This document shows positions 9,175 through 17,025 of a stretch of 37,512 nt of DNA, one piece after another. Numbering within the stretch: the stretch's first letter is position 1; the number at the start of each line of letters is the position of its first letter. This DNA comes from an uncultured Bacteroidota bacterium. Its GTDB lineage: Bacteria; Bacteroidota; Rhodothermia; Rhodothermales; UBA10348. The notes under the pieces are model-generated. The model made no database searches. It was not told the DNA's origin and worked only from the letters and a program-made list of their open reading frames with translations. The position numbers and the translations under genes are program-made. The DNA is taken from contig CALEEY010000095.1 of NCBI GenBank assembly GCA_937877085.1, positions 1 to 37,512 of the forward strand, read 5' to 3'.

Positions 9175-9214
9175 GATCGATTTTGGAGTACTTTACGGCG
9201 TCTTTTAATCGATC
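9175..9214. promoter_or_regulatory. 8-bp inverted repeat just upstream of iadA, possible operator or leader stem
   Basis: GATCGATT (9175-9182) and AATCGATC (9207-9214) are exact reverse complements separated by 24 bases. They end 9 bases before the iadA ATG, in the divergent region between the BNR gene and the cyanophycin operon. This could be an operator half-site pair or a 5' UTR stem. No regulator gene lies next to the operon, and no convincing -33/-7 promoter pair of the Bacteroidota type was found in the 215-base gap, so the assignment is tentative. Confidence 0.3.
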
Positions 9215-9223
9215 CCCCATACC

Positions 9224-10384
9224 ATGCTAAAGCTTTTAACCCATGCGGACGTTTACGCACCCCACCATGTTGGGCTGAGTCACGTATTGGTGGCAGGAGA
9301 TAAAATTGTTTATATCGGGGCCCAGTTGCCCGTTTTTGATGATTTTCTCGATGTCGAAATAACCGATTTAAAGGGTGCACGGCTCATTCCGGGATTTATC
9401 GATGCACACGCTCACATAACCGGCGGTGGCGGAGAAGCGGGATTCGAAACCTCCGTTCCGGCTCCGTTTTTGAGTGAATTCACTTCGGCCGGAGTAACCA
9501 CGGTTGTTGGACTCTTGGGCACCGACGATTGTGTTCGGTCAACTTCCTCGTTGATTGCCAGAATTAAAGCGCTCCGAGCAGAGGGACTTTCTGCTTATGG
9601 GTATACGGGTGGCTATCACATACCACCAACTACCCTGACCGGATCGGTAAGAAGCGACCTCGTACACGTCGAAGAGTTGATAGCTGTTGGAGAGGTGGCC
9701 ATTTCCGACCACAGATCGAGCCAGCCCACTTTTGAAGAAATCCTGCGCATAGCTAGCGAGGCGCATGTGGCTGGTTTGATGACGGGTAAGGCCGGATTGG
9801 TCCATTTTCATGTGGGAGACGGCCCAAAAGGACTCGAATTGATTCGCAGGGCATTGGACGAATCGGAAATCCCCGCGCGGACGTTTTATCCTACGCATGT
9901 AAATCGTCGGAAAGCCTTATTTGTAGAGGCCTGCGCAGTGGCCACGAGGGGCTGCCCGATTGATATCACGGCATTTCCGGTCGAAGAAAACAGCGACGAA
10001 ACCAGCGCGGAAGACGCCTGGTGTCAGTATATAGACGGGGGATTTCCACCCGACAATGTGACTATAAGCTCGGACGGAGGCGGTTGCCTACCCGTTTTTA
10101 ATGCGCAGGGTGAATTGGACAGTTTGGACTATGCGAAAGCGTCGGCCCTACCTCAAACCTTAAAAGCGCTCGTTGAACGCGGGCGCGCGCTAGAACACGT
10201 GCTACCAGCCTTTACAAGTAACGTGGCGCGTATTCTGAGGCTCAGTGGAAAAGGGAATATTTCTAACCATTCGGATGCCGATCTTATCATTCTTGGGAGA
10301 GACCATTTACCTTCTTGGGTCATGGCCCGTGGAAAGTGGCACCTCAGAGAGAACAAAATAATTACCAAAGGAACGTTTGAATAG
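9224..10384 (+). CDS. iadA: isoaspartyl dipeptidase (beta-aspartyl-peptidase), M38 amidohydrolase
   Basis: This 386-residue amidohydrolase splits beta-linked aspartyl dipeptides. In this operon its expected substrate is beta-Asp-Arg released from cyanophycin, giving free Asp and Arg. Family marks are the metal-binding DAHAHITGGGGEAG (His62, His64), ISDHRSS near 161-166, VHFHVGDG (His196), PTHVNR (His225) and SSDGGG (Asp284). Measured against E. coli IadA from memory, His201 and His230 map here with a constant offset of five. The bridging carboxylated Lys162 would then fall on Glu157 (GEVAISDHRS), a departure worth noting. There is no signal peptide, so it is cytoplasmic. It is the first gene of the operon, and cphB begins one base after its stop. 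Confidence 0.92.
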   Translation: MLKLLTHADVYAPHHVGLSHVLVAGDKIVYIGAQLPVFDDFLDVEITDLKGARLIPGFIDAHAHITGGGGEAGFETSVPAPFLSEFTSAGVTTVVGLLGTDDCVRSTSSLIARIKALRAEGLSAYGYTGGYHIPPTTLTGSVRSDLVHVEELIAVGEVAISDHRSSQPTFEEILRIASEAHVAGLMTGKAGLVHFHVGDGPKGLELIRRALDESEIPARTFYPTHVNRRKALFVEACAVATRGCPIDITAFPVEENSDETSAEDAWCQYIDGGFPPDNVTISSDGGGCLPVFNAQGELDSLDYAKASALPQTLKALVERGRALEHVLPAFTSNVARILRLSGKGNISNHSDADLIILGRDHLPSWVMARGKWHLRENKIITKGTFE

Positions 10385-10385
10385 T

Positions 10386-11243
10386 ATGATGACGGAACGG
10401 CCAGCAAGATCGACCGGAAACGCCAAGCGCGGATACCTCATTCCAATTGGCGGAGCTGAGGAAAAGGAGGTTCATCCTGTCATTCTGAAGCGTTTTATTG
10501 AATTATGCGGAGGCAAAAAAGCCAATATCGTGGTGATCCCGACGGCTTCCAGATTGGCGGACACCGGATCGCTTTACGTCGAGCTATTTGAAAAAATGGG
10601 TGCATCGCAGGTCGACTTCATGCAGCTCAAAACACGTAAAGACTGCGAAAGACCTTCGTATTTATCTCGATTGGACGATGCCACAGGGATTTTCATTACC
10701 GGGGGCAACCAACTACGACTGTCGACCATTGTGGGTGGAACGCCGTTTGCCGATAAACTTCGCTACCTCAATGCCCACGGAGTCCATATCGCGGGTACGT
10801 CGGCCGGAGCTGCGGTCATCCCTGAACACATGATTGCCGGCGGGGATGCGGGCCCTACGCCCACCCAAGCCGGCGTTACGCTAACTCCCGGGCTAGGATT
10901 TATAAATACAGTGGTCATCGACCAGCATTTTCGTGAAAGGGACCGCCTAGGCCGATTGCTTACTGCTTTGGCCTATAATCCATATGCGTGCGGACTCGGA
11001 ATTGACGAAGATACGGCCGCCTTTATCGATCCAGAGGGCGTTTTAGAGGTGGTCGGGAGTGGCGGTATCACGGTTGTCGATCCGTCCGATTTAGAATATT
11101 CGTCTATCGCAGAAATCCGAAAAGGCGAAGTGGTCAGCTTGTTAAACGTCCGATTACATATCCTGGCATCCGGTGCGCGTTTTGATACCATCACCCGAAA
11201 ACCGTTTGTTTTAGCCGAACTTGAACCCGAAGAAATGGCATGA
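10386..11243 (+). CDS. cphB: cyanophycinase (S51 serine exopeptidase)
   Basis: Cyanophycinase degrades multi-L-arginyl-poly-L-aspartate to beta-Asp-Arg dipeptides. The 285-residue product opens after a short tail with GYLIPIGGAEEK, the usual N-terminal strand. The nucleophile elbow GTSAGA places Ser at about residue 139. DQHFRERDRLGRL supplies the His at about 181, and GLGIDEDTAAF supplies the Glu, so the serine-His-Glu set is intact. The frame also has a TTG at 10377 overlapping iadA, but the tandem ATGs at 10386/10389 are more likely starts. It is cytoplasmic and lies between iadA and cphA; its TGA overlaps the cphA ATG by 4 bases, so breakdown and synthesis enzymes are made from one message. 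Confidence 0.95.
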   Translation: MMTERPARSTGNAKRGYLIPIGGAEEKEVHPVILKRFIELCGGKKANIVVIPTASRLADTGSLYVELFEKMGASQVDFMQLKTRKDCERPSYLSRLDDATGIFITGGNQLRLSTIVGGTPFADKLRYLNAHGVHIAGTSAGAAVIPEHMIAGGDAGPTPTQAGVTLTPGLGFINTVVIDQHFRERDRLGRLLTALAYNPYACGLGIDEDTAAFIDPEGVLEVVGSGGITVVDPSDLEYSSIAEIRKGEVVSLLNVRLHILASGARFDTITRKPFVLAELEPEEMA

Positions 11244-14038
11244 GAATTTTATCGACCAACGTGTACGTGGGGCCCAATTTGTATGCCCACTTCCCAGTTA
11301 TCCGTCACGTATTAGACTTGGGCGCGCTGGAAGACTGGCCTACCGCACGGTTGGGCGAGGATTTCATTTCTCGATTGGTTGAACTGTTGCCCGGGCTCTC
11401 GGAGCATGGCTGCTCGTATGGCGTAGCCGGCGGATTTTTACGCCGAATGCGGGAGGATGAAGGCACGTGGATGGGTCACGTTTTGGAGCACGTTTCGATT
11501 GAACTGCAGATTCAAGCCGGCTCTGAAGTCTCGTTTGGACGTACCCGTTCGACCGGAAATCCTGGGGAATACAATATGGTATTCCAATACAAACAAAAGG
11601 ACGTTGGCCTGGAAGCTTCCCGGTTAGGAATACAGCTATTGAAGCAACTGCTTCCAGCCGAATTGAACGCGCAGCTCTCGGAACCGGCAGAAGTCGACTT
11701 CAATTTTGAAGAAGAAAGAACCGCCTTTATTCGATTTGCCCAGCGCAAAGAATTTGGCCCAAGTACGCAATCGTTGGTCAATGCGGCCGACGAACGGGAC
11801 ATCCCTTGGCTTCGTTTGAATCAGAACAGCCTCGTCCAATTCGGCCACGGGAAATTCCAAAAGCGCATTCAAGCCACGATTACGAGCGAAACGCGGCATA
11901 TTGCAGTTGAAATAGCCTGCGACAAGGAAGACACGCACAAGCTGTTGAACGATTTGGGCCTCCCCGTTCCGCAGCAGGAACTAGTCTACAATGCCCGCCA
12001 AGCCGTTTCTTCTGCGACCAGAATAGGATTTCCGGTTGTTTTGAAACCCCTCAATGCCAACCACGGCCGAGGCGTTTCAATCAACTTGGTTACGGACGAA
12101 GCCGTACGCGATGCTTTTGAGCACGCGCTTGGCGTTGGGACGTCCCGAGCCGTGATTGTAGAGAGTTTTATAACCGGGTTCGATCACCGTATGTTGGTGG
12201 TGAACAACAAGTTAGTGGCCGTAGCCAAACGCGTACCGGGCCATGTGAAGGGAGATGGAAAAAACACGATCGAGCAGCTCGTCGATATTGTAAATAGCGA
12301 CCCGCGCCGGGGTATTGGGCACGAGAAAGTGCTGACCCAACTGGAGTTTGATAAGGCGGCGGAGCAGCACATGGCGGACGCTGGGTATACACGGCAGACC
12401 GTGTTGGCCGATGGCGAAATTCTGTTTTTGAGATCCACCGCGAACCTTTCGACCGGCGGAACGGCCATCGACCTAACCGATATTGTGCACCCAGACAACC
12501 GTAAAATGGCCATTAGAGCTGTTTCCGCCGTGGGTTTGGATGTGGGTGGTGTCGACTTTTTGACAGACGACATATCCCAATCTTACAAAGACATTGGCGG
12601 GGCGATAGTCGAAGTAAATGCGGCGCCAGGATTCCGTATGCACGTGGCACCCTCGGAAGGGAAACCACGAGACGTGGCTGGGGCTGTGATGGATATGTTG
12701 TTTCCCGTAGGCACGCCCATTCGAATTCCGATGGCAGGGATCACGGGGACTAACGGAAAAACGACTACCAGCCGCATGCTGGCCCATATTCTGAAAGGGT
12801 CGGGCCGCACGGTTGGCATGACGTCGACCGATGGGGTCTACATTGATGGCCACCTGAGTGTAAAGGGCGATATGACAGGGCCCGTTGCGGCTCAAATAGT
12901 CCTGCGCGATCCATCGGTGGATGTGGCTGTTTTGGAAACGGCTCGAGGAGGGTTATTAAAACGAGGCCTCGGGTACCGCAAATCCAATGTAGCGGCGTGT
13001 TTGAACATCGCTGCGGACCACCTCGGAATGCGAGGGATCGATACTTTAGAGCAGCTGGCCGAGCTGAAGCGGATCGTAGTTGAAGTAGCGCAAGACGTTG
13101 CTGTTCTCAATGCGGACGACGAATTGTGCCTGAAAATGGCCGATTACACGCAAGCCAAGCGTCTCTGCTATTTCACGCTCAACTCCAATCACGAGTTGGT
13201 GCGCGAACACATTCGGGCGGGCGGATTGGCAGCGGTTTTGGAGCAGGGCATCAATGGACACATGATCACATTGTTTGATGGTGGTTCACATATCCCGCTT
13301 CTATGGACGCATCTGATCCCTGCTACGTTGGAGGGCAAGGCCATTCACAACGTCCAAAATGCCCTTTGTGCGGCTGCCATGGCCTATGCCATGGATGTTT
13401 CGCTAGAGGACATTCGCCTAGGACTTCGCACCTTCGATTCGTCCTTTTTCCAAGCTCCTGGTCGCATGAACGTGTTTGATGAGCTGCCCTTTAAAGTCAT
13501 TTTAGACTATGCTCATAATCCGGCGGCCATAGAGGCTATGTGTAAAACGGCCAAACAGCTTACGGTGGCTGGTAAACGAGTGGTGGTGTTGGCGGCCCCC
13601 GGCGATCGTCGGGATGAAGACATTGACAACATGGCCCGGTTAGCCGCACCTCACTTCGATATGTTCATGCTCAAGGCCGACGACGATCGCCGGGGGCGTG
13701 GCTTTGACGAAGTACCTGAGCGCCTAAGAGCCGTTTTATTGGCGGAGGGTGTTCCAGATGCAAATATTCGAGTCGTGCCGGACGAAAGCGCATGCCTCGA
13801 TCAGGCGTTGCACTTTTGCGAGCCTGGAGACCTATTGATGGTCTTTGGAGACGATACCACGCGTTGTTGGAAGCAAATCATCCATTTTAATTCGGAGGAA
13901 TCGCCTCACGAACCTGGAACGATGTCCAACCCTGAAGTGTCGGCTCTGCCCGACCTGGAAGACTACGTTTTAGACACCGGGATGAATCTGATTCGCGATG
14001 GACGCGGCGTACGGCTCGCGAAAGAGGAAAATGACTAG
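11240..14038 (+). CDS. cphA: cyanophycin synthetase, full-length CphA1 type
   Basis: CphA polymerises Asp and Arg with two ATPs per repeat. All three modules are present in 932 residues. The N domain carries GTWMGHVLEHVSIELQ (about 77-92). The ATP-grasp domain has VVLKPLNANHGRGVSI (Lys269) and later VGGVDFL and VEVNAAPG, and adds Asp to the backbone. The Mur-ligase-like M domain has P-loop GTNGKTT (503-509), ETARGG (from 566), ADHLGMRGI, LEGKAIHNVQN and DYAHN (about 756-760), and adds Arg to the Asp side chain. All key motifs look intact, so it is a synthesising CphA1 rather than a CphA2 that reuses dipeptides. After the usual end (FGDDTTRCWKQI) there is a tail of about 50 residues, making it slightly longer than the common 870-900. 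The stop shares one base with the next gene. Confidence 0.96.
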   Translation: MRILSTNVYVGPNLYAHFPVIRHVLDLGALEDWPTARLGEDFISRLVELLPGLSEHGCSYGVAGGFLRRMREDEGTWMGHVLEHVSIELQIQAGSEVSFGRTRSTGNPGEYNMVFQYKQKDVGLEASRLGIQLLKQLLPAELNAQLSEPAEVDFNFEEERTAFIRFAQRKEFGPSTQSLVNAADERDIPWLRLNQNSLVQFGHGKFQKRIQATITSETRHIAVEIACDKEDTHKLLNDLGLPVPQQELVYNARQAVSSATRIGFPVVLKPLNANHGRGVSINLVTDEAVRDAFEHALGVGTSRAVIVESFITGFDHRMLVVNNKLVAVAKRVPGHVKGDGKNTIEQLVDIVNSDPRRGIGHEKVLTQLEFDKAAEQHMADAGYTRQTVLADGEILFLRSTANLSTGGTAIDLTDIVHPDNRKMAIRAVSAVGLDVGGVDFLTDDISQSYKDIGGAIVEVNAAPGFRMHVAPSEGKPRDVAGAVMDMLFPVGTPIRIPMAGITGTNGKTTTSRMLAHILKGSGRTVGMTSTDGVYIDGHLSVKGDMTGPVAAQIVLRDPSVDVAVLETARGGLLKRGLGYRKSNVAACLNIAADHLGMRGIDTLEQLAELKRIVVEVAQDVAVLNADDELCLKMADYTQAKRLCYFTLNSNHELVREHIRAGGLAAVLEQGINGHMITLFDGGSHIPLLWTHLIPATLEGKAIHNVQNALCAAAMAYAMDVSLEDIRLGLRTFDSSFFQAPGRMNVFDELPFKVILDYAHNPAAIEAMCKTAKQLTVAGKRVVVLAAPGDRRDEDIDNMARLAAPHFDMFMLKADDDRRGRGFDEVPERLRAVLLAEGVPDANIRVVPDESACLDQALHFCEPGDLLMVFGDDTTRCWKQIIHFNSEESPHEPGTMSNPEVSALPDLEDYVLDTGMNLIRDGRGVRLAKEEND

Positions 14039-15780
14039 TGGAGTTGCTCGATTCTAGGCGGTTGACGGGACCCAATTTAGTTTGGGACTCCCCCGGAGCG
14101 CTCCTTGACGTGGCGTTTTCCGAGGAGCATCGTCAGGTGGTTGCCTATTGGACGAGCGAAATCCGTTTGTTGTTGGCCGCGGCAGGCCTTCCGGCCATGG
14201 GAATCGCCACCAAATCGCGGAAGCACGGAGCTTGGCTGGTTGCTGGAGGCCCTATCGATCAGCTTTATGGCTTGATAGATGTAAGCGAAATGGCTTGGAA
14301 TCTGGCCGTGGCCAAGGTTTTGGATGAATTGGGCCTCGTTCACTCAGATATTATTCGGTTCCAACCATTGGAAGGCATCGAGCCGAGCCCAGATTCGAGC
14401 CCAGATTGGGATGAAATTGCGAATCGGCTAACGACGGAGGCCAATCCCGCTTTGATCGCCCTTCAGCAGGCAGCGCTCGAACATCGCGTATCCTTTTTTT
14501 GGGATGATGATTTTGCTTCCGTCGGGATGGGGGAAACCTCGAAAACGTGGCCTATCCGGGCCTTGCCCTCCCCTACAGATATCGATTGGGCCTTTTTTGG
14601 TGATGTCCCCCTCGCTGTGGTTACCGGTACGAATGGCAAATCCACCAATATTCGGCTGCTGTCCTACATAGCCGATTGCGCCGGTTTTACAAACGGGAGC
14701 ACGTCTACCGATTGGATTCGGGTTGGCCAGGACGTGTTGGATACCGGCGATTATTCGGGCCCAGGGGGCGCGCGTACGGTATTAAGAGACCCGCGCGTCG
14801 AAATCGCTTTTCTTGAAACGGCCCGCGGCGGTCTTCTGAGGCGGGGAGCTGGTGTAGAGCGTGCCCGAGTGGCTCTAATAACCAACGTAGCCGAAGACCA
14901 CATGGGGCAATACGGCATTCACAGCGTCGAGGACCTGGTCGAGGCCAAGATGATTGTCGCCCGTTTGGTTCGGGATGGCGGAGTCCTCGTACTGAACGCG
15001 GACGATCCGGCATTGGTCAAGGGCACAGCCTCGCTATCTGGACAGGAAATATGTTGGTTTTCCCTTGATTATTTGAATGAAAAGGTAGTTTCGCATGTGC
15101 GTGATGGAGGACGTGCCTGTGCCGTTAAAGAGGGGGCCGTGACCTATTGGGGCTCCGATGGACCTATTCAGGTGGCAGCAGTCGATCACATTCCGATCAC
15201 CCTAGAAGGAAAAGCAGCTTACAACGTCTCTAATTGTCTTTCGGCAGCGGCGGTGGCACTAGAACTCGGAATTCCGCTAGCGGCGGTTCAAAAAGGACTT
15301 ACTCATTTTGAAAGCACGCCCGATTCCAATCCAGGGCGAAGCAATTATTTTCAAGTGGGCGACATACAAGTGCTTCTAGACTATGCGCACAACGTGCATG
15401 GACTGACGGCCATATTGTCTACGACGGCCCTTTTAGGCGCAAAAAGGAGGATTCTTACCCTAAGCACGGCTGGCGACCGAACAGAAAATGAAATCCGACA
15501 ATTGGCAGCCGAGGCGGCGCGGTTCGGTGTCGAAGAGATTATCGTGAGCGATTGTATCGGATACGAACGCGAATTGGGGACCGGCGGCGTTCCTCGTATC
15601 CTCCAGGATGAACTGCACAAACACGGCATTCAATCGACTGCGACCCATACCGAGCTAGACGCGACAAAAATCGCATTTGAACGGGCCCGACCGGGCGATA
15701 TATTAATCTTGTTGGTTAAAGCCGAGCGAAGCGCGTGCGTTGACATCATCCGGAAAGAAGCCGCATTGAGATCCAAATGA
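14038..15780 (+). CDS. CphA-like Mur ligase lacking the ATP-grasp domain
   Basis: The GTG start overlaps the last base of the cphA stop. The 580-residue protein has an N-terminal region of about 190 residues beginning ELLDSRRLTGPNLVWDSPGA that does not resemble the CphA N or ATP-grasp domains. It is followed by a complete Mur ligase unit similar to the CphA M domain: P-loop GTNGKST (197-203), ETARGGLLRRG (from 260), NVAEDHMGQYGI, LEGKAAYNVSN, NPGRSNYF and DYAHN (448-452). The ATPase and ligase residues look intact, so it should catalyse an ATP-dependent amide bond. Where CphA has APGDRRDEDI and KADDDRRGRG near the amino-acid site, this protein has TAGDRTENEI and SDCIGYERELGTGG, so its substrate may differ. 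Plausible roles are adding or swapping the side-chain residue on cyanophycin, making a primer, or charging dipeptides. Similar short Mur ligases beside cphA occur in other bacteria as far as I recall, but I know of no assigned reaction. Confidence 0.88.
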   Translation: MELLDSRRLTGPNLVWDSPGALLDVAFSEEHRQVVAYWTSEIRLLLAAAGLPAMGIATKSRKHGAWLVAGGPIDQLYGLIDVSEMAWNLAVAKVLDELGLVHSDIIRFQPLEGIEPSPDSSPDWDEIANRLTTEANPALIALQQAALEHRVSFFWDDDFASVGMGETSKTWPIRALPSPTDIDWAFFGDVPLAVVTGTNGKSTNIRLLSYIADCAGFTNGSTSTDWIRVGQDVLDTGDYSGPGGARTVLRDPRVEIAFLETARGGLLRRGAGVERARVALITNVAEDHMGQYGIHSVEDLVEAKMIVARLVRDGGVLVLNADDPALVKGTASLSGQEICWFSLDYLNEKVVSHVRDGGRACAVKEGAVTYWGSDGPIQVAAVDHIPITLEGKAAYNVSNCLSAAAVALELGIPLAAVQKGLTHFESTPDSNPGRSNYFQVGDIQVLLDYAHNVHGLTAILSTTALLGAKRRILTLSTAGDRTENEIRQLAAEAARFGVEEIIVSDCIGYERELGTGGVPRILQDELHKHGIQSTATHTELDATKIAFERARPGDILILLVKAERSACVDIIRKEAALRSK

Positions 15781-16505
15781 AACTAAAATTCCACACTTCA
15801 TCCCAAACGGCTATGGCCCCTTTGTTTCCCCGAAAACAGCTTACGACGGCCCTGTTCATGATTGCCCTAGCCTGCACTCTAGTAAATCTAACGTCGTGTA
15901 TGTCTAAAACGCCGCTCGTCCCGTTGGCAGAGGTCGATCCAACGATTGGCCAAGAACCCAAATATTTTGGCAGCGATAACTTTATGGGGCGCCCCATTCG
16001 GGGGTACAACGTAGCAGCCGTGTGGTTGTCGCACGAAGCGGCTGCCGCGCTTACTGCCGCCCAAAAAATGGCTACAGAAGAGGGGTATTCCATTTTTGTA
16101 TATGACGGATACCGGCCACAAAGAGCTGTCGATCACTTTGTTGAGTGGGGCGCTGACCTCGCGGATTCGCTCAATAAGGCCACTTTTTACCCGGATGTCC
16201 CAAAAGAAGAACTGTTCGATCGCGGTTACATTTCGGCAAAATCCGGCCACAGTCGCGGGAGCACCGCCGATTTGACGATCACGAAAGATGGAATCCCTCT
16301 CGAAATGGGGACCCCCTTTGACTTTTTCGATGAGCTATCTCACACCGAAAACCCAGCCATTACCGGTCAGCCCATGACCAATCGAATGATTCTCAAGTCG
16401 ATTATGGAACGAGCAGGATTCACCAACTACGAGAATGAATGGTGGCACTACACGCTTAAAAACGAACCTTATCCGGATACCTACTTCGATCTACCGATTG
16501 AATGA
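15777..16505 (+). CDS. VanX/DdpX-type D-Ala-D-Ala dipeptidase family (M15D), predicted lipoprotein
   Basis: The ATG overlaps the stop of the Mur ligase gene (ATGA), so it is the last member of the operon. The N-terminus has a hydrophobic segment ending in NLTSC (LTSC lipobox, Cys near residue 41); an internal ATG at 15813 would give a shorter leader. The peptidase part shows YDGYRPQRAV, SGHSRGSTADL (His158, Asp165) and EWWHY (Glu221, His224). Spacing matches the zinc ligands and catalytic Glu of VanX. The family cleaves D-Ala-D-Ala and related dipeptides. No vanH, ligase or two-component genes are nearby, so vancomycin resistance is not suggested. With a lipoprotein signal it would act in the periplasm, away from cytoplasmic cyanophycin; either it handles imported or exported dipeptides, or its placement is loosely related to nitrogen recycling. 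Confidence 0.88.
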   Translation: MKLKFHTSSQTAMAPLFPRKQLTTALFMIALACTLVNLTSCMSKTPLVPLAEVDPTIGQEPKYFGSDNFMGRPIRGYNVAAVWLSHEAAAALTAAQKMATEEGYSIFVYDGYRPQRAVDHFVEWGADLADSLNKATFYPDVPKEELFDRGYISAKSGHSRGSTADLTITKDGIPLEMGTPFDFFDELSHTENPAITGQPMTNRMILKSIMERAGFTNYENEWWHYTLKNEPYPDTYFDLPIE

Positions 16506-16612
16506 CGGGCTGGCGCCACGACCTGGGGTGCTACATTTTTTAGATTTCGGGGGACATTTAAAAAATCATGTCTATTATTTCCCTTTCAACATCAATAAAA
16601 CCTGTTCTAGTT

Positions 16613-16954
16613 ATGTCAAAAACAATCTCTTGGGTTATTAAACTATCTTTGAATGAGGGAAAAGCGAACGATTTCAAAGCCCTGATGTCTGAAATGGTCG
16701 CATCTACGCGCGGCGAAACGGGCTGTGAAGCCTTTGAGCCGTTCGTAAGCCCCGACGGCGCGTCTTTTCACATTTACGAACGCTACGCGGATTCCGGAGC
16801 GGCGCTTGTTCATCTCGGAAATTTCGGAGCCAAGTTCGCTGGACGGTTTATGGGATGCGTCACGCCAACTGGTTTGGATGTCTATGGAGAACCCACCGCC
16901 GAATTAAAAGGTGCTTTGGACACCATGGGCGCCGTGTATTACGGTTCCTTCTGA
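16613..16954 (+). CDS. ABM-domain (antibiotic biosynthesis monooxygenase-like) small protein
   Basis: From the ATG at 16613 the product is about 113 residues. The start MSKTISWVIKLSLNEGKAND and the following FKALMSEMVASTRGETGCEAFEPF resemble the dimeric ferredoxin-like ABM fold (YgiN and relatives), with the typical G-x-x-x-F-x-x-L-x-x-M-V opening and an IYERYADSGAALVHL block. The frame could begin at an ATG at 16568, adding 15 residues of unlikely sequence. Members include quinol monooxygenases and many uncharacterised proteins; the substrate is unknown and no cofactor motif is expected. The gene lies 107 bases after the cyanophycin operon and is convergent with the pirin gene. Confidence 0.8.
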   Translation: MSKTISWVIKLSLNEGKANDFKALMSEMVASTRGETGCEAFEPFVSPDGASFHIYERYADSGAALVHLGNFGAKFAGRFMGCVTPTGLDVYGEPTAELKGALDTMGAVYYGSF

Positions 16955-16990
16955 TGTTTTACTAAATAGTCGGCCTTTGGATTTGGGGAG

Positions 16991-17025
16991 CTAGGCCCTT
17001 CCTCTGCGAAAGTGGCGGGGCCTAG
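16991..17025. terminator. inverted repeat between convergent ABM and pirin genes
   Basis: CTAGGCCC (16991-16998) and GGGCCTAG (17018-17025) are exact complements with a 19-base spacer. They lie at the 3' ends of two convergent genes and include the pirin stop codon. A shared bidirectional terminator is plausible, but there is no T-run on either side. Confidence 0.3.

Noticed and set aside
15777-16505. Vancomycin resistance from a VanX homologue
   Set aside because: No D-Ala-D-Lac ligase, VanH or sensor/regulator pair is nearby, and the gene is coupled to cyanophycin genes.
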